DNA of 64,000 nt from Hyphococcus flavus. GTDB lineage: Bacteria; Pseudomonadota; Alphaproteobacteria; Caulobacterales; Parvularculaceae. The notes beneath the pieces were generated by a model. It was not told the DNA's origin and did no database searches. It saw only the letters and a list, made by a program, of their open reading frames with translations. The stretch lies in NCBI RefSeq assembly GCF_028748065.1, contig NZ_CP118166.1:2433501-2497500 (forward strand), read 5' to 3'. Of this stretch, positions 52,520 to 61,689 are shown one piece after another. The position numbers and the translations under genes were made by a program. Each line of letters starts with the position of its first letter. The first letter of the stretch is position 1.

Positions 52520-53047
52520 TTATTTACCGCCCCGCATTTTCGCGATGTTCCGTGCGCGAGCTTTAACCGACGCAGACGGGTCTTGCGACGCGGCGTTCAG
52601 CGCCTTCTCGGCCTGGGCATTAAATTTGTTATGTTGGTCAGCAAGAGCGCATAAAGCATCAAGCGACCATGCCCGCAAAAACGGACGCTTGTGCGTGAGC
52701 AGCGGCTTTACGAATGCTGCTGTTTTTTCTGCATCATCGAGCGTGAAGGAAAGCATGGCGATAGACTGGCAAAGATGCAGGGCCGCTTGCCAGCCATTTG
52801 CGAGCGAGCAGACAACAGCGAATTTTTCAGTTTGCGCCTTCGTCAGGCGCCCGCCATTATCGAGGTGGTCTTTGACAAGCCATGTCGCGCCTGAAGAAAC
52901 GTTTTCATTTTGATGTCGTGCAAGCAACATCAGCGCGTTTATATATCCGCGTCTCGCGGAATGGACCGCTGCAGTTTCGGAAAGCAGGGTAACGGCTTTT
53001 CCGTCGAACGCCTCAAGCGCTGTGGTGAGTTCATGTTGCAAAGACAC
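52520..53047 (-). CDS. HEAT-like helical-repeat protein
   Basis: A 175-residue all-helical protein with repeats such as YINALMLLARHQNENVSSGATWLVKDHL, FLRAWSLDALCALADQHN and SVKARARNIAKM. These amphipathic pairs resemble HEAT or Armadillo repeats that bind proteins or DNA (AlkD-like folds are built this way), but no catalytic residue is evident. It lies 3 bases after the HAD phosphatase gene and is probably in the same transcript. The partner is unknown. Confidence 0.55.
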   Translation of the reverse strand: MSLQHELTTALEAFDGKAVTLLSETAAVHSARRGYINALMLLARHQNENVSSGATWLVKDHLDNGGRLTKAQTEKFAVVCSLANGWQAALHLCQSIAMLSFTLDDAEKTAAFVKPLLTHKRPFLRAWSLDALCALADQHNKFNAQAEKALNAASQDPSASVKARARNIAKMRGGK

Positions 53048-53050
53048 GGC

Positions 53051-53710
53051 TCAGTCACCCGAAAACGCTAAACCCAGATGTTGCGAGAGTTCATCTATCG
53101 CCGGCCGTACATCGCCGAACGGGACCTTGATGGTCGTCATGCCCATGGCTTTCGCCGGTTTCAGGTTGACCCCGAGATCGTCCAGAAAAATGCAGGCTGG
53201 CGGTTCAACATGAAGCGCGTTGCACATCATTTCATAAATACGCGGTTCGGGCTTTCTGACGCCCGCCTTCGACGACTCAATTATATGGTCGAAATTGGCG
53301 TTAATGCGTTCGACAATTTCTTTCTTTTCATCGGGCGCCAGCATGCCTTTGGAATCGAGCTTCGGCAGGTTGTTGGTAATGCAGCCCGTTTTGTATCCAG
53401 CCTGTTTCACTCGTTCGAGAGCCTCAATCATGTCGTGATTGAATGTCAGCGACAAAAGCGAAACGAGCGTGCGCCCGCGAATTTCAAAACCGGCGCCGCG
53501 TGTTTCGTCGGCGAAGGCGCTATCGAAAGTTTCGATATCGATTTCCGCGCGCTCGAATTTCGCCCAGGCGTTGTCATGCATGTTGGTTTTGATGACTTCG
53601 CCGATAAACCTTTCGGGCAAGTCATGCGCGCGTTCGAAGACGGCGAAATTCTGAACAGGCGACGTGGTGAAAACGCCGCCGAAGTCGAAAATGACTGCCT
53701 CGAATTTCAT
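53051..53710 (-). CDS. HAD-superfamily hydrolase (subfamily IA)
   Basis: A 219-residue HAD enzyme: motif I FDFGGVFTTSP (nucleophile Asp10, with Gly in the second Asp position as in YihX and epoxide-hydrolase N-terminal domains), motif II TGCITNN, motif III KPEPRIYEMM and motif IV IFLDDLGVNL. It is likely a small-molecule phosphatase or dehalogenase. The Gly at the second Asp is normal for this subfamily but may change activity. It is 6 bases from the GFA gene. Confidence 0.85.
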   Translation of the reverse strand: MKFEAVIFDFGGVFTTSPVQNFAVFERAHDLPERFIGEVIKTNMHDNAWAKFERAEIDIETFDSAFADETRGAGFEIRGRTLVSLLSLTFNHDMIEALERVKQAGYKTGCITNNLPKLDSKGMLAPDEKKEIVERINANFDHIIESSKAGVRKPEPRIYEMMCNALHVEPPACIFLDDLGVNLKPAKAMGMTTIKVPFGDVRPAIDELSQHLGLAFSGD

Positions 53711-53716
53711 TGGAAC

Positions 53717-54100
53717 TCAATTCTTCGTTGGTCGTTCATAGGCGAACGGCAGAGCCTCGCCGGTAAATACCTCACCTTGAGGCGGGTAGTTTTCCGGATC
53801 GTCAAACGCGCCGATCAAAATATGCGTTTCGCCCGGCCATTTTTCGCCGGCATAGGTCAGAGGCGTGCCGCAATCAGGGCAAAACCCGCGTTTCACGCCG
53901 GGCGAACTTGCGTGATATGCGGGCGTCTCCTTTACCCAACGCACTTGACGCGCTTCAAATCCAATAAACGTCGAATAAACGGCGCCGGTCGCCTTGCGGC
54001 ACGAGGCGCAATGGCAATTGCCGACGAATTTGGGCGTGCCCGTTGCCTCAAAACGCACCTTGCCGCACTGGCAGCCGCCCTTATGAAGTATATCCGCCAT
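53717..54100 (-). CDS. GFA/CENP-V family zinc protein
   Basis: A 127-residue GFA-fold protein with zinc ligands in CQCGKVRFEATG, NCHCASCRKATG and FCPDCGTPLTY. It follows the glutathione transferase gene with a one-base stop/start overlap, so it is coupled to it, which fits the glutathione link suggested for the family. A second GFA gene is at 3343-3720. The substrate is unknown. Confidence 0.88.
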   Translation of the reverse strand: MADILHKGGCQCGKVRFEATGTPKFVGNCHCASCRKATGAVYSTFIGFEARQVRWVKETPAYHASSPGVKRGFCPDCGTPLTYAGEKWPGETHILIGAFDDPENYPPQGEVFTGEALPFAYERPTKN

Positions 54101-54726
54101 TATTCGAGGCCTAGTTCTTTCATATATTGGCCGTTTTTCTCCATGGCGCGCTTGACGGCGGGGCGGCTCATCAATCGCTCTGTATACGATGCAAAAGGCT
54201 CGGTTTTCTCAATCGCGCCGAACATCATGGCGAAATTCAACGTCGAACCGAAGACAACGTCGGCGGCTGTGAATTTTTCGCCTAATAGAAACGGGCCATC
54301 GCCAATAGCGGCTTTGATGGCGTTCAAGACATCGGCCTCGGTTCCGAACCCGACAGCCGCTGTGTTCTCGCGTTTAATGTCAGCGAACTTGTCGAGCATC
54401 ATCGGTTCGATGCAGCTCGGCGCAAAGAACATCCAGCGGAAATACGCGCCGCGTTTCGGATCGTTTGCCGCGGGCGCGAGGTTCGCTTGAGGGAAAGCAT
54501 CGGCCAGATAGGCGCAAATCGCCGCCGCCTCCGTCACCGCAACGCCGCCATGCACCAGCGCCGGGATTTTTCCCATGGGATTGATTTTGAGAAAGTCAGG
54601 CTGCTTTTGCTCGCCCGCCTTCATGTTGATCAGCTTGACGTCGCAGACGCCGCCAAGTTCTTCATTCATCCACATGGTCGTGCCGCCGCGCGTCTGCGGC
54701 ATATGATAGAGGACAGGTTTCGCCAT
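54100..54726 (-). CDS. Glutathione S-transferase
   Basis: A 208-residue GST. The N-terminal thioredoxin-like domain has GGVCDVKLINMKAGEQKQPDFLKINPMGKIPALVHGGVAVTEAAAICAYLADAFP, with the cis-Pro and the glutathione-binding TEAAAI motif. The C-terminal helical domain has FLLGEKFTAADVVFGSTLNFAM. The start agrees with a GGAG upstream. It forms a minus-strand run GST, GFA, HAD, HEAT. Confidence 0.92.
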   Translation of the reverse strand: MAKPVLYHMPQTRGGTTMWMNEELGGVCDVKLINMKAGEQKQPDFLKINPMGKIPALVHGGVAVTEAAAICAYLADAFPQANLAPAANDPKRGAYFRWMFFAPSCIEPMMLDKFADIKRENTAAVGFGTEADVLNAIKAAIGDGPFLLGEKFTAADVVFGSTLNFAMMFGAIEKTEPFASYTERLMSRPAVKRAMEKNGQYMKELGLE

Positions 54727-54756
54727 AACCGGCTCCTTGATGTTGTTTTCTGCAGC

Positions 54757-55515
54757 CTAACGCGGGCGCGCGGCTTCGTACAAAGAAATCGCGGCGGCGT
54801 TGGAGACGTTAAGACTTTCAACGCCCGCCGCGATGGGAATGCGGAAAAGACCGTCACAGGTTTCAGCCACAAGCTTGCGCAGGCCGGCGCCTTCGGCGCC
54901 CATAACCAGCGCCAGCGGTTGACTGGGCAGGGCGGCGATATCGTTTTTCGCTTCACCAGCCAAGCCAGCGCAAAAATAACCGAGACCCTGCAACCCATCG
55001 AGCGCACGAGCGATATTGACCACGCGTATGCATGGCAAGGTTTCAATGGCGCCGGCGGCGGCCTTGGCGAGCGCGCCCGAGAGGGGCGGCGTTTTCCGGT
55101 CCTGCACGATCACCGCGCGGGCGCCGAATGCGGCGGCGGATCTGAAAATCGCACCAATATTCTGCGGATCGGTAATCTGGTCGAGAACCATAACCGGCCG
55201 TCCAAATTCTGTAGGCGAGCAGGCGTCTTTCAGCCGGGCGCGCGGCAGGTCGTCGACTTGCGCGGCGATCCCTTGATGGACAGCGCCAGCGTGCACAAGC
55301 CGATCGATGGCGTCCGGGCGCAAATCTTCAAACTTGGCCGTAACGGCGGGGTCGGCGCCATGCTTTTCAAGCCAGTCGCGGGCGTTTTTTGTCGCCGCGA
55401 CGCGGCGGATTTTCCGCGCCGGGTTGGCCAGCGCCGCCGCGACCGCATGACGGCCGTAAATCCAAACCGGCTGGTGCGGCGGGTTTTTGTGTTTTTCGCG
55501 TCGTTTATCACCCAT
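54757..55515 (-). CDS. rlmB: 23S rRNA 2'-O-methyltransferase (RlmB/TrmH family)
   Basis: A 252-residue SPOUT methyltransferase. A substrate-binding domain (residues 15-85: WIYGRHAVAAALANPARKIRRVAATKN) precedes the knotted domain: VMVLDQITDPQNIGAIFRSAAAFGARAVIV, LALVMGAEGAGLRKLV and FRIPIAAGVESLNVSNAAAISLYEAARP. It methylates G2251 of 23S rRNA in Escherichia coli. The symbol is by family resemblance. tRNA-Tyr lies 160 bases upstream on the other strand. Confidence 0.9.
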   Translation of the reverse strand: MGDKRREKHKNPPHQPVWIYGRHAVAAALANPARKIRRVAATKNARDWLEKHGADPAVTAKFEDLRPDAIDRLVHAGAVHQGIAAQVDDLPRARLKDACSPTEFGRPVMVLDQITDPQNIGAIFRSAAAFGARAVIVQDRKTPPLSGALAKAAAGAIETLPCIRVVNIARALDGLQGLGYFCAGLAGEAKNDIAALPSQPLALVMGAEGAGLRKLVAETCDGLFRIPIAAGVESLNVSNAAAISLYEAARPR

Positions 55516-55674
55516 GGGCCTGGCCTAGCCGGTTCTTTTCCTTCAGGAAACAACAAATTGGGGCTTGCGCCCCGGCGACCGGTTGCGAAGGCCGTCCGGC
55601 GCGGTTATAGACGCCGTTCTCCCGGCGGGAGAGCAGGCGATTTCGCTCTGTTCTGTCCGCTTTGCGGTCCTCGT

Positions 55675-55760
55675 GGAGGGGTGGGAGAGTGGTTAAATCC
55701 AGCAGACTGTAAATCTGCCCGCGTATGCGTACGGTGGTTCGAATCCACCCCCCTCCACCA
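55675..55760 (+). tRNA. tRNA-Tyr (GUA)
   Basis: An 86-base class II tRNA: acceptor GGAGGGG pairs with CCCCTCC, D-arm GGGAGAGTGGTTAAATCC, anticodon stem CAGA/TCTG around CTGTAAA with anticodon GTA, a long variable arm (CCCGCGTATGCGTACGG) and T-arm GGTGGTTCGAATCCACC. The CCA is encoded (55758-55760). Confidence 0.95.
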
Positions 55761-55842
55761 CCTTGTCTCTGCGGGTTTGCTTTCGCTTCCCGATAGGAAG
55801 TACATACCAGAAAAGAAATTATTTAGATCTGAGGCATGCGTC

Positions 55843-56121
55843 ATGCGCACATTCTTTGTTTTCATTAAATGCAAGCTTGGAAAAGCGTACGACGTCGCCG
55901 CTGACGTCGTGGAAAAGGTAGATCCGTGCCCTTCGATTTTTTCTATCTCAGGCGAGTATGATTTAATTGCGCATTTCAGCGTCGATAATACTCTCGATAT
56001 CGGTCGTTTTGTGAATGAGACTCTGCATCAGGTGCCGGACATTGTCGATACTAAGACAATCATCGCATTCAATACATTTTCGAAGGACCAGGGATTTAAA
56101 GGCGATGGTAGCGAAAATTAA
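55843..56121 (+). CDS. Stand-alone Lrp/AsnC ligand-binding domain protein
   Basis: A 92-residue protein consisting only of the AsnC/Lrp effector (RAM) domain: TFFVFIKCKLGKAYDVAADVVEKVDPCPSIFSISGEYDLIAHFSV, then VNETLHQVPDIVDTKTIIAFNTF. There is no helix-turn-helix. Such proteins can bind amino acids or modulate partner regulators. The ATG follows GAGG by 8 bases; the frame extends far upstream but without family content. Its stop overlaps the stop of the monooxygenase gene in TTAA. Confidence 0.87.
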   Translation: MRTFFVFIKCKLGKAYDVAADVVEKVDPCPSIFSISGEYDLIAHFSVDNTLDIGRFVNETLHQVPDIVDTKTIIAFNTFSKDQGFKGDGSEN

Positions 56122-58487
56122 TCAGCACACTGATAATGGCGCCGGTTCGGGCGCGCCTTGATTGCGAGGTCCAGCGCTTTTTCGTTCAATTTTTCCGCCT
56201 CACGGTAGAGTTGATATTCGCCTGATTGCAGTTGCGCCGGCCATCCCAGTGCCTCGCCGGCGATGTGTTTGACGCCGTAATGTCCTGCTGCTTGCCGGGT
56301 GAAAAACGGGTTATTAAGATGGGGCCGTCCGAGAGCGCAAAGATCGGCGCGCGATGCGGCGACGATCGCATTCACTTGTTCAAGCAAGGTAATGTCGCCC
56401 ACTGCAATGGTCGGTATGCCAATCTTTTGCTTGATGAACTCGGCGAAAGGCGTTTGCCACATGCGGCCGTAGACGGGTTTTTGCCACGGCACCGTCTGTC
56501 CTGACGAGGCGTGGATAATATCGACGCCAGCATCCTTGAAACTTTGCGCGATGACTTGCAGATCGTCGAGTGTCATGCCTCCTTCCGCCCAGTCGCTGGA
56601 AGACAGGCGCACGGACATGGGCCGATCTTCGGGCCACGCGGCGCGAAGCGCCTCAAACATCTCGAGGGGGTAGCGCGCGCGGGAAAGCGCATCGCCGCCA
56701 TATTTATCTTTGCGCTGATTGGTTAGTGGTGAAAGAAAACTCGCCAGCAGATAGCCATGGGCGCAATGCAATTCCAGCATGTCAAAGCCGGCCCGAGCGC
56801 CACGCTTGGCTGACGCAACAAAGTCTTCGATGATCGCGTCCATTTTGGCGCGATCCATTTCAACTGGCGTCTGGGAAATATCTGTAAAATAGGGGATTGG
56901 GGAAGCTGAGTAGATCGGCCAATTGCTGTCATCCAAGGGGATATCCATTCGCCCTTTTTCATCCGCATTTGGTGTTTTTGTCGAACCCTTTCGACCGGCA
57001 TGACCGAGTTGTAGCGCGACCTTTGACGACGTCGTTTCATGAATGAAATCGACAATGTGTTTCCAGTCCTGTTCCTGTTTATCGCTCCAAAGTCCTGTGC
57101 AGCCAGGCGTGATGCGCGCATCCGGCGTCGGGCAGGTCATTTCCACAAAGACGAGCCCCGCGCCCCCGCGTGCGAAATTTGTGTAGTGTGAAAAGTGCCA
57201 GCCGGTAACATCGCCTTCGACGGCGGAATACTGCGCCATGGGCGCAACCACCACGCGGTTTTGTACCGTCATGCCTCGCAAATCATAGGGCGTGAACATG
57301 GGCGTCGGACGGTCTTTATGCACCGCCGGGCCGTCGCAACGCTCATAGCGATCGTAGAATTCGCTCTCGACTTTTTCGAGGAAAGCCGCGTCACGCAATC
57401 CAATATTATCCCAAGTAAGCGACTTCGCCCTAGACATCAGCGAAAATGCGAATTCATAACGCTCCTTGTTCCAGTGCAAACCCATGTCTTCAAACCAGCG
57501 CAATGAAACCTGCGCATTGTGCTGGGTGATTTCGACAGGCGTGCGGCGTTCTGTTTCATAGGCGGCAAAGGCTGCGTTCACATCCGGCGCATGGGTGACT
57601 ACGGCGTCAGAAAGCGAGCTTGCGCATTCCATGGCGAGCTTCGTACCGGAGCCAATTGACCAGTGCGCCGTCGCCTTGGCGTCGCCGAGGAGAACCATGT
57701 TTTTGTGGTTCCAATTGCCGCAACGAATGGTCGGAAAGCTTCGCCAAAGCGATTTGTTAGTGATGAGTGAGTGGCCCTGCAGATCTTCAGCAAAAACAGT
57801 TTCAAGAAATCGCGCGCTTTCGGCCTCGTCCATTCGGTCAAGTCCGGATGCGGTCCAGCATTCGGGCGTTGTTTCAAGAACCCATGTGGAGCGGCCCTTT
57901 TCATATTGATAGGTATGCGCGCAAAAAGGGCCGTATTCGGTTTTGCGAAAGAAGAATGTGAATGCGTCCAGCGGGCGCGTCGAGCCCATCCAGCAGAATT
58001 TATTCCGCGTCTCCTCGATACGTGCTCCGAAATCGGCGTCGTATTTTTCGCGGATCGGGCTGTTTACCCCTTGAGCGACTACGACAATGTCAGAATCTGA
58101 GAATCGCTTTTCGATGTCGTTAAGTGCGACAGTTTCAGAAAAATGCAGATTAACGCCAACCGCTTCGCACCTATTCTGTAGTAATTGCAGCAGGGTTTTG
58201 CGCGAGCATCCGGCGAAACCGTTGCCGCCGACAATCGTGCGCGTCCCTTCACGTACGATGGCGATGTCGGTCCAGTAAGCGAAATTGTTCCTGATATCGT
58301 CATAGGATTCCGGGTCGGCGCTTAAAAACTCATCAAGGGTTTCATCTGAAAAGACAACGCCGAATCCGAACGTGTCGTCGGCCCGGTTTTGCTCAAAGAC
58401 GTCGATTTCACAATCCGGCAGACGCTTTTTTGTCAAAAGCGCGAAATAAAGTCCGCCCGGACCGCCGCCGATAACCGTAATCTTCAT
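56118..58487 (-). CDS. Fused FAD monooxygenase/Old Yellow Enzyme, probable 2-aminobenzoyl-CoA monooxygenase/reductase
   Basis: A 789-residue two-domain flavoprotein. Residues 1-385 are a salicylate-hydroxylase-type monooxygenase (GGGPGG at 8-13; the second FAD motif GDAKATAHWSIGSGTKLAMECA). Residues about 397-770 are an NADH:flavin oxidoreductase of the OYE family (FTPYDLRGMTVQNRVVVAPMAQYSA, ELHCAHGYLLASFLSPLTNQRKDKYGG, HASSGQTVPW). This fusion is known from anthraniloyl-CoA monooxygenase/reductase (dearomatising) and salicylyl-CoA 5-hydroxylase. With a RidA, beta-oxidation genes and an aryl-CoA ligase in the operon, the former is favoured. The exact substrate is inference. Confidence 0.85.
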   Translation of the reverse strand: MKITVIGGGPGGLYFALLTKKRLPDCEIDVFEQNRADDTFGFGVVFSDETLDEFLSADPESYDDIRNNFAYWTDIAIVREGTRTIVGGNGFAGCSRKTLLQLLQNRCEAVGVNLHFSETVALNDIEKRFSDSDIVVVAQGVNSPIREKYDADFGARIEETRNKFCWMGSTRPLDAFTFFFRKTEYGPFCAHTYQYEKGRSTWVLETTPECWTASGLDRMDEAESARFLETVFAEDLQGHSLITNKSLWRSFPTIRCGNWNHKNMVLLGDAKATAHWSIGSGTKLAMECASSLSDAVVTHAPDVNAAFAAYETERRTPVEITQHNAQVSLRWFEDMGLHWNKERYEFAFSLMSRAKSLTWDNIGLRDAAFLEKVESEFYDRYERCDGPAVHKDRPTPMFTPYDLRGMTVQNRVVVAPMAQYSAVEGDVTGWHFSHYTNFARGGAGLVFVEMTCPTPDARITPGCTGLWSDKQEQDWKHIVDFIHETTSSKVALQLGHAGRKGSTKTPNADEKGRMDIPLDDSNWPIYSASPIPYFTDISQTPVEMDRAKMDAIIEDFVASAKRGARAGFDMLELHCAHGYLLASFLSPLTNQRKDKYGGDALSRARYPLEMFEALRAAWPEDRPMSVRLSSSDWAEGGMTLDDLQVIAQSFKDAGVDIIHASSGQTVPWQKPVYGRMWQTPFAEFIKQKIGIPTIAVGDITLLEQVNAIVAASRADLCALGRPHLNNPFFTRQAAGHYGVKHIAGEALGWPAQLQSGEYQLYREAEKLNEKALDLAIKARPNRRHYQCAD

Positions 58488-58505
58488 GAAGCCGCTATCC
58501 TCGCA

Positions 58506-58904
58506 TTATCCTTCAGGAACGACTGCTGTGGTTTCAATTTCAACCTTCGCTTTCGGTTCTACAAATCTCGATACCTCCAGCACAGCCATGCAAGGGAAAA
58601 CCTTGCCGAAGACTTCTCGCCACGCTTCGCCAATCTCTTTGATGCTGTTGTTGTATTCCGCGCATGACGACACATAACAGGTCATTCGGACAATATGATC
58701 TGGAACCGCGTCGCCTTCCTTGAGGATCTCCTTGATGTTTTCAAGCGCCTGGCGAAACTGGCCGGAGAGCGTATCATGCTCGAACTCTTCACGCGAATTC
58801 CAGCCGACGACCCCTGCGGTGAACACCATGCGCCCTTCTGCGGCTATGCCATTGGCGTAGCCCTTGGGGCGGGGCCAACCTTCAGGTTGCAGGGTCTGTC
58901 TCAT
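58506..58904 (-). CDS. RidA/YjgF-family enamine deaminase
   Basis: A 132-residue RidA-fold trimer protein: [46 protein letters not shown] and a final [21 protein letters not shown]. The GxxKVEIExxAVxP end with the Arg-equivalent region is typical. RidA proteins hydrolyse enamines and imines; in this operon the likely role is removing ammonia from the amino-cyclohexene-CoA product of the monooxygenase. It lies between the dehydrogenase (4-base overlap) and the monooxygenase. Confidence 0.88.
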   Translation of the reverse strand: MRQTLQPEGWPRPKGYANGIAAEGRMVFTAGVVGWNSREEFEHDTLSGQFRQALENIKEILKEGDAVPDHIVRMTCYVSSCAEYNNSIKEIGEAWREVFGKVFPCMAVLEVSRFVEPKAKVEIETTAVVPEG

Positions 58905-60082
58905 AACTTTTCCCCGAATAATTCCAGATGTTGCCGCGCAATGACGAGCTTTTGCACTTCTGATGCACCTTCATAGATGCGCAGGGCGCGAATATCGCGA
59001 TAGAGTTCTTCGACTTTGACGCCTTTCTTAACGCCGAGCCCGCCGAACAATTGCACGGCTTTGTCGATAACGCTCTGCGAGCGATCCGTGGCGTAAAGCT
59101 TCGCCATCGCGGCTTCCTTTGTTACGCGGCGTTTTTGAACGTCCTTCACCCAGGCGGAGCGGTAAACCAGCAATGCCGAGGCATCGATGTCGAGCGCCAT
59201 TTCTGCAATGCGTTCTTGCGCGATCGGCATATTGGCGAGCGTCGAACCGAACATTTTACGCCCCACCGCGCGGCCTGTCGCTTCATCGAGCGCGCGACGC
59301 GCCAGTCCAAGCGCTGCCGCACCGACGGTCGTGCGAAAAACATCGAGCGTCGCCAGCGCAATCTTGAAGCCTTGGCCTTCTTCGCCGATCCGCGCGGCAC
59401 CGGGAATTTTCGCGCCATCAAATTTAAGGCGCGCCAGCGGGTGCGGCGCGATAACATCGATGCGTTCGGCTATGGAAAGACCTGGATTGTCAGCGTCGAT
59501 GACAACAGCGGTTACGCCGCGCGATCCCTCGCCGGTACGAGCGAAAAGTGTGTAAAAATCGGCGATGCCGCCATTGGAAATCCAGGTTTTTTCACCATGG
59601 GCTTCATAACCGTTTGCTGCGGGACGTAACGATGCCGTCATGGCGGCGGCATCGGATCCGGCGTCGGGTTCTGACAGTGCAAAAGCCGCGATTTTTTCGC
59701 CGGAAGCGACTTTAGGAAGATAGGCGGATTTCAAATCTTCCGAGCCAAAAAGACTGATGGCGCCAGAGCCGAGCCCTTGCATGGCGAAAGCGAAATCGGC
59801 AAGGCCCGAATGACGAGCTAGTGTTTCGCGAATGAGGGCGAGTGAGCGCACGTCCAGCATTTCCAGCGCGCCGCCATAAGCATCAGGCGTGCAATATTTT
59901 AGCCAGCCGCCCTCACCAAGCGCGGCAACCAGTGTACGACAAGTATCGTCAACATTCTCATGAGCGCCCGGCGCATCAACGATGCCTGGTAGCGTTTTCG
60001 CCGCCCATGCATCGAGCGCGCGGGCAAGCTCGCGGTGGCGATCCTTGAAAAAAGGCCAGTCGAGAAATTCCTGATCCGTCAT
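58901..60082 (-). CDS. Acyl-CoA dehydrogenase of the aromatic-CoA operon
   Basis: A 393-residue FAD enzyme with [74 protein letters not shown] and [40 protein letters not shown]. It is the group often annotated as cyclohexanecarboxyl- or glutaryl-type dehydrogenases. It probably oxidises a ring-derived acyl-CoA. The ATG at 60082 is one base after the hydratase stop; the longer frame reaches into it. It overlaps ridA by 4 bases. Confidence 0.88.
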   Translation of the reverse strand: MTDQEFLDWPFFKDRHRELARALDAWAAKTLPGIVDAPGAHENVDDTCRTLVAALGEGGWLKYCTPDAYGGALEMLDVRSLALIRETLARHSGLADFAFAMQGLGSGAISLFGSEDLKSAYLPKVASGEKIAAFALSEPDAGSDAAAMTASLRPAANGYEAHGEKTWISNGGIADFYTLFARTGEGSRGVTAVVIDADNPGLSIAERIDVIAPHPLARLKFDGAKIPGAARIGEEGQGFKIALATLDVFRTTVGAAALGLARRALDEATGRAVGRKMFGSTLANMPIAQERIAEMALDIDASALLVYRSAWVKDVQKRRVTKEAAMAKLYATDRSQSVIDKAVQLFGGLGVKKGVKVEELYRDIRALRIYEGASEVQKLVIARQHLELFGEKL

Positions 60083-60083
60083 T

Positions 60084-60893
60084 TCAGTCGCCTTCGAACG
60101 CCGGCTTTTCCTTGGCGGCGAAAGCGTCATAGGCACGGAGGAAGTCTTTCGTTTGCATGCAGATGGCCTGCGCCTGTGCTTCGGCCTCTATCGCCATGTC
60201 GATGCTCATGCTCCATTCCATGTTTAGCTGATTCTTCGTAATCCCGTTGGCGAAAGTCGGCCCCGCCGCCAGCTTCGCAGCCATTTTCATGGCGTGGGCC
60301 TCCAGTTCTTCTGCTGGCATAACCGCATTGAAAAAGCCCCAATCGAGCCCTTCCTGCGCGCTGAAACTGCGCCCGAAAAACAATACCTCGCTGGCGCGGC
60401 CGTGGCCAATGATGCGCGGGAGTATTGCGCACGCGCCCATATCGCAACCCGCAAGACCCACCCGGTTGAATAGGAAGGCCGTCTTAGTTTCTGGTGCGGC
60501 GTAACGAATGTCTGACGCCATTGAGATAATTGCGCCGGCGCCAACGCTCACGCCGTCGACAGCGGCGATAATAGGCTGTGGACAGGTGCGCATGGCTTTG
60601 ACCAGATCGCCCGTCATGCGGGTAAAGTCGAGAAGACCCGACATGTTTTTTTTCGTTAGCGGACCGATGATGTCGTGAACATCGCCGCCGGAACAAAAGT
60701 TACCGCCTTCACTACCGAACACGACAACTTTGACCTCTTTTACATACACAAGCTCGCGAAACATGTCGCGTAGCTCGGCGTAGGACTCAAAGGTGAGGGG
60801 GTTTTTGCGTTCAGGTCGGTTCAGCGCCACGCGCGCGACACCATCCTGAAAGGACCAGAGAAAATGTTTGGGAGAGAACGTTTCGGGGTTCAT
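60084..60893 (-). CDS. Enoyl-CoA hydratase/isomerase
   Basis: A 269-residue crotonase-family enzyme: [108 protein letters not shown]. The oxyanion-hole residues are present; the glutamate positions suggest hydratase or ring-opening chemistry. It belongs to the aryl-CoA operon and likely acts after the monooxygenase. Confidence 0.88.
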   Translation of the reverse strand: MNPETFSPKHFLWSFQDGVARVALNRPERKNPLTFESYAELRDMFRELVYVKEVKVVVFGSEGGNFCSGGDVHDIIGPLTKKNMSGLLDFTRMTGDLVKAMRTCPQPIIAAVDGVSVGAGAIISMASDIRYAAPETKTAFLFNRVGLAGCDMGACAILPRIIGHGRASEVLFFGRSFSAQEGLDWGFFNAVMPAEELEAHAMKMAAKLAAGPTFANGITKNQLNMEWSMSIDMAIEAEAQAQAICMQTKDFLRAYDAFAAKEKPAFEGD

Positions 60894-60927
60894 CTTGCGC
60901 CCTTATCTATGTGCGTTGGTTTCTGTA

Positions 60928-61665
60928 TCACCGCATGGTCTCACCGCCGTCAATGGCGATCGCTTGTCCATTGACCGTGCGCCCTGATTCACTGGCGAGC
61001 CATAGCGCCGCGTCAGCGATTTCATCGGGCTCAATCAGGCGTCCCATAGGCTGGTCTTTTAACAGCGCCGCAGCGGCTTCCTCCGTTGAGCGTCCCGTTT
61101 TTTCAACAATGTTTCGCACCGACGCTTTAAACATTGGCGTATCTGTAAAGCCCGGACAAATCGCATTTACTGTGACGCCGGTTTTGGCCAATTCCAACGC
61201 CAGCGCTTTGACCAAGCCTAACACGCCATGTTTTGAAGCAGTGTACGCGGAGGCATATGGATAAGCGCGTAAAGACGCTGTTGATGCGATGACTATAATC
61301 CGGCCCCATTTGTTTTTCACCATGGCCGGCGCAAAAGAGCGCGCGCTTAAAAAGACGCCCGTCAGATTCGTTGCGACGAGACGATTCCAGTCTTCAAGAG
61401 ACGTCTTCAGAGCTGGTTTTGTATGCGCGATGCCTGCATTTGCGATAAGAATATCTACGGGGCCGACTTCCTTTACAGCGTTTACCGTGGATGTTTCATC
61501 AGCAACGTTAACGACCGCATAAGGAAAGCCCGAACTTTTTAGCCGTTCTTCATTGCGGCCGCCTATGGTCACATCATACTCAGCTTTGGAAAAGCTTTGC
61601 GCTATTGACAGTCCGATGCCTGAGCCTCCACCTGTGATGAATATTCTTTTGTTTCGCTTGTTCAT
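60928..61665 (-). CDS. SDR-family 3-hydroxyacyl-CoA dehydrogenase-like enzyme
   Basis: A 245-residue SDR with TGGGSGIG at 10-17 and the active-site set Ser in IVIASTASLRAY and YTASKHGVLG (YxxxK). The closing QAIAIDGGETMR is typical of FabG/3-hydroxybutyrate-type dehydrogenases. In this operon the likely substrate is a 3-hydroxyacyl-CoA from ring cleavage. It lies between the CoA ligase and the hydratase genes. Confidence 0.85.
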   Translation of the reverse strand: MNKRNKRIFITGGGSGIGLSIAQSFSKAEYDVTIGGRNEERLKSSGFPYAVVNVADETSTVNAVKEVGPVDILIANAGIAHTKPALKTSLEDWNRLVATNLTGVFLSARSFAPAMVKNKWGRIIVIASTASLRAYPYASAYTASKHGVLGLVKALALELAKTGVTVNAICPGFTDTPMFKASVRNIVEKTGRSTEEAAAALLKDQPMGRLIEPDEIADAALWLASESGRTVNGQAIAIDGGETMR

Positions 61666-61689
61666 CGATATTTTTGACCAAAGTTCAAT

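Noticed and set aside
50877-52913. Long plus-strand ORF of 678 codons
   Set aside because: It is antisense to the AidB-like dehydrogenase and HEAT-like genes, is rich in Arg, His and Ala, and has no family motif; a shadow of GC-rich coding DNA.
53078-54490. 470-codon plus-strand ORF
   Set aside because: Antisense to the HAD, GFA and GST genes, which have clear motifs; no motif in the ORF itself.
54487-55842. Long plus-strand reading frame leading into the AsnC-domain gene
   Set aside because: It is antisense to the GST and rlmB genes and crosses the tRNA-Tyr gene; only the last 92 codons have family content and their own ribosome binding site.
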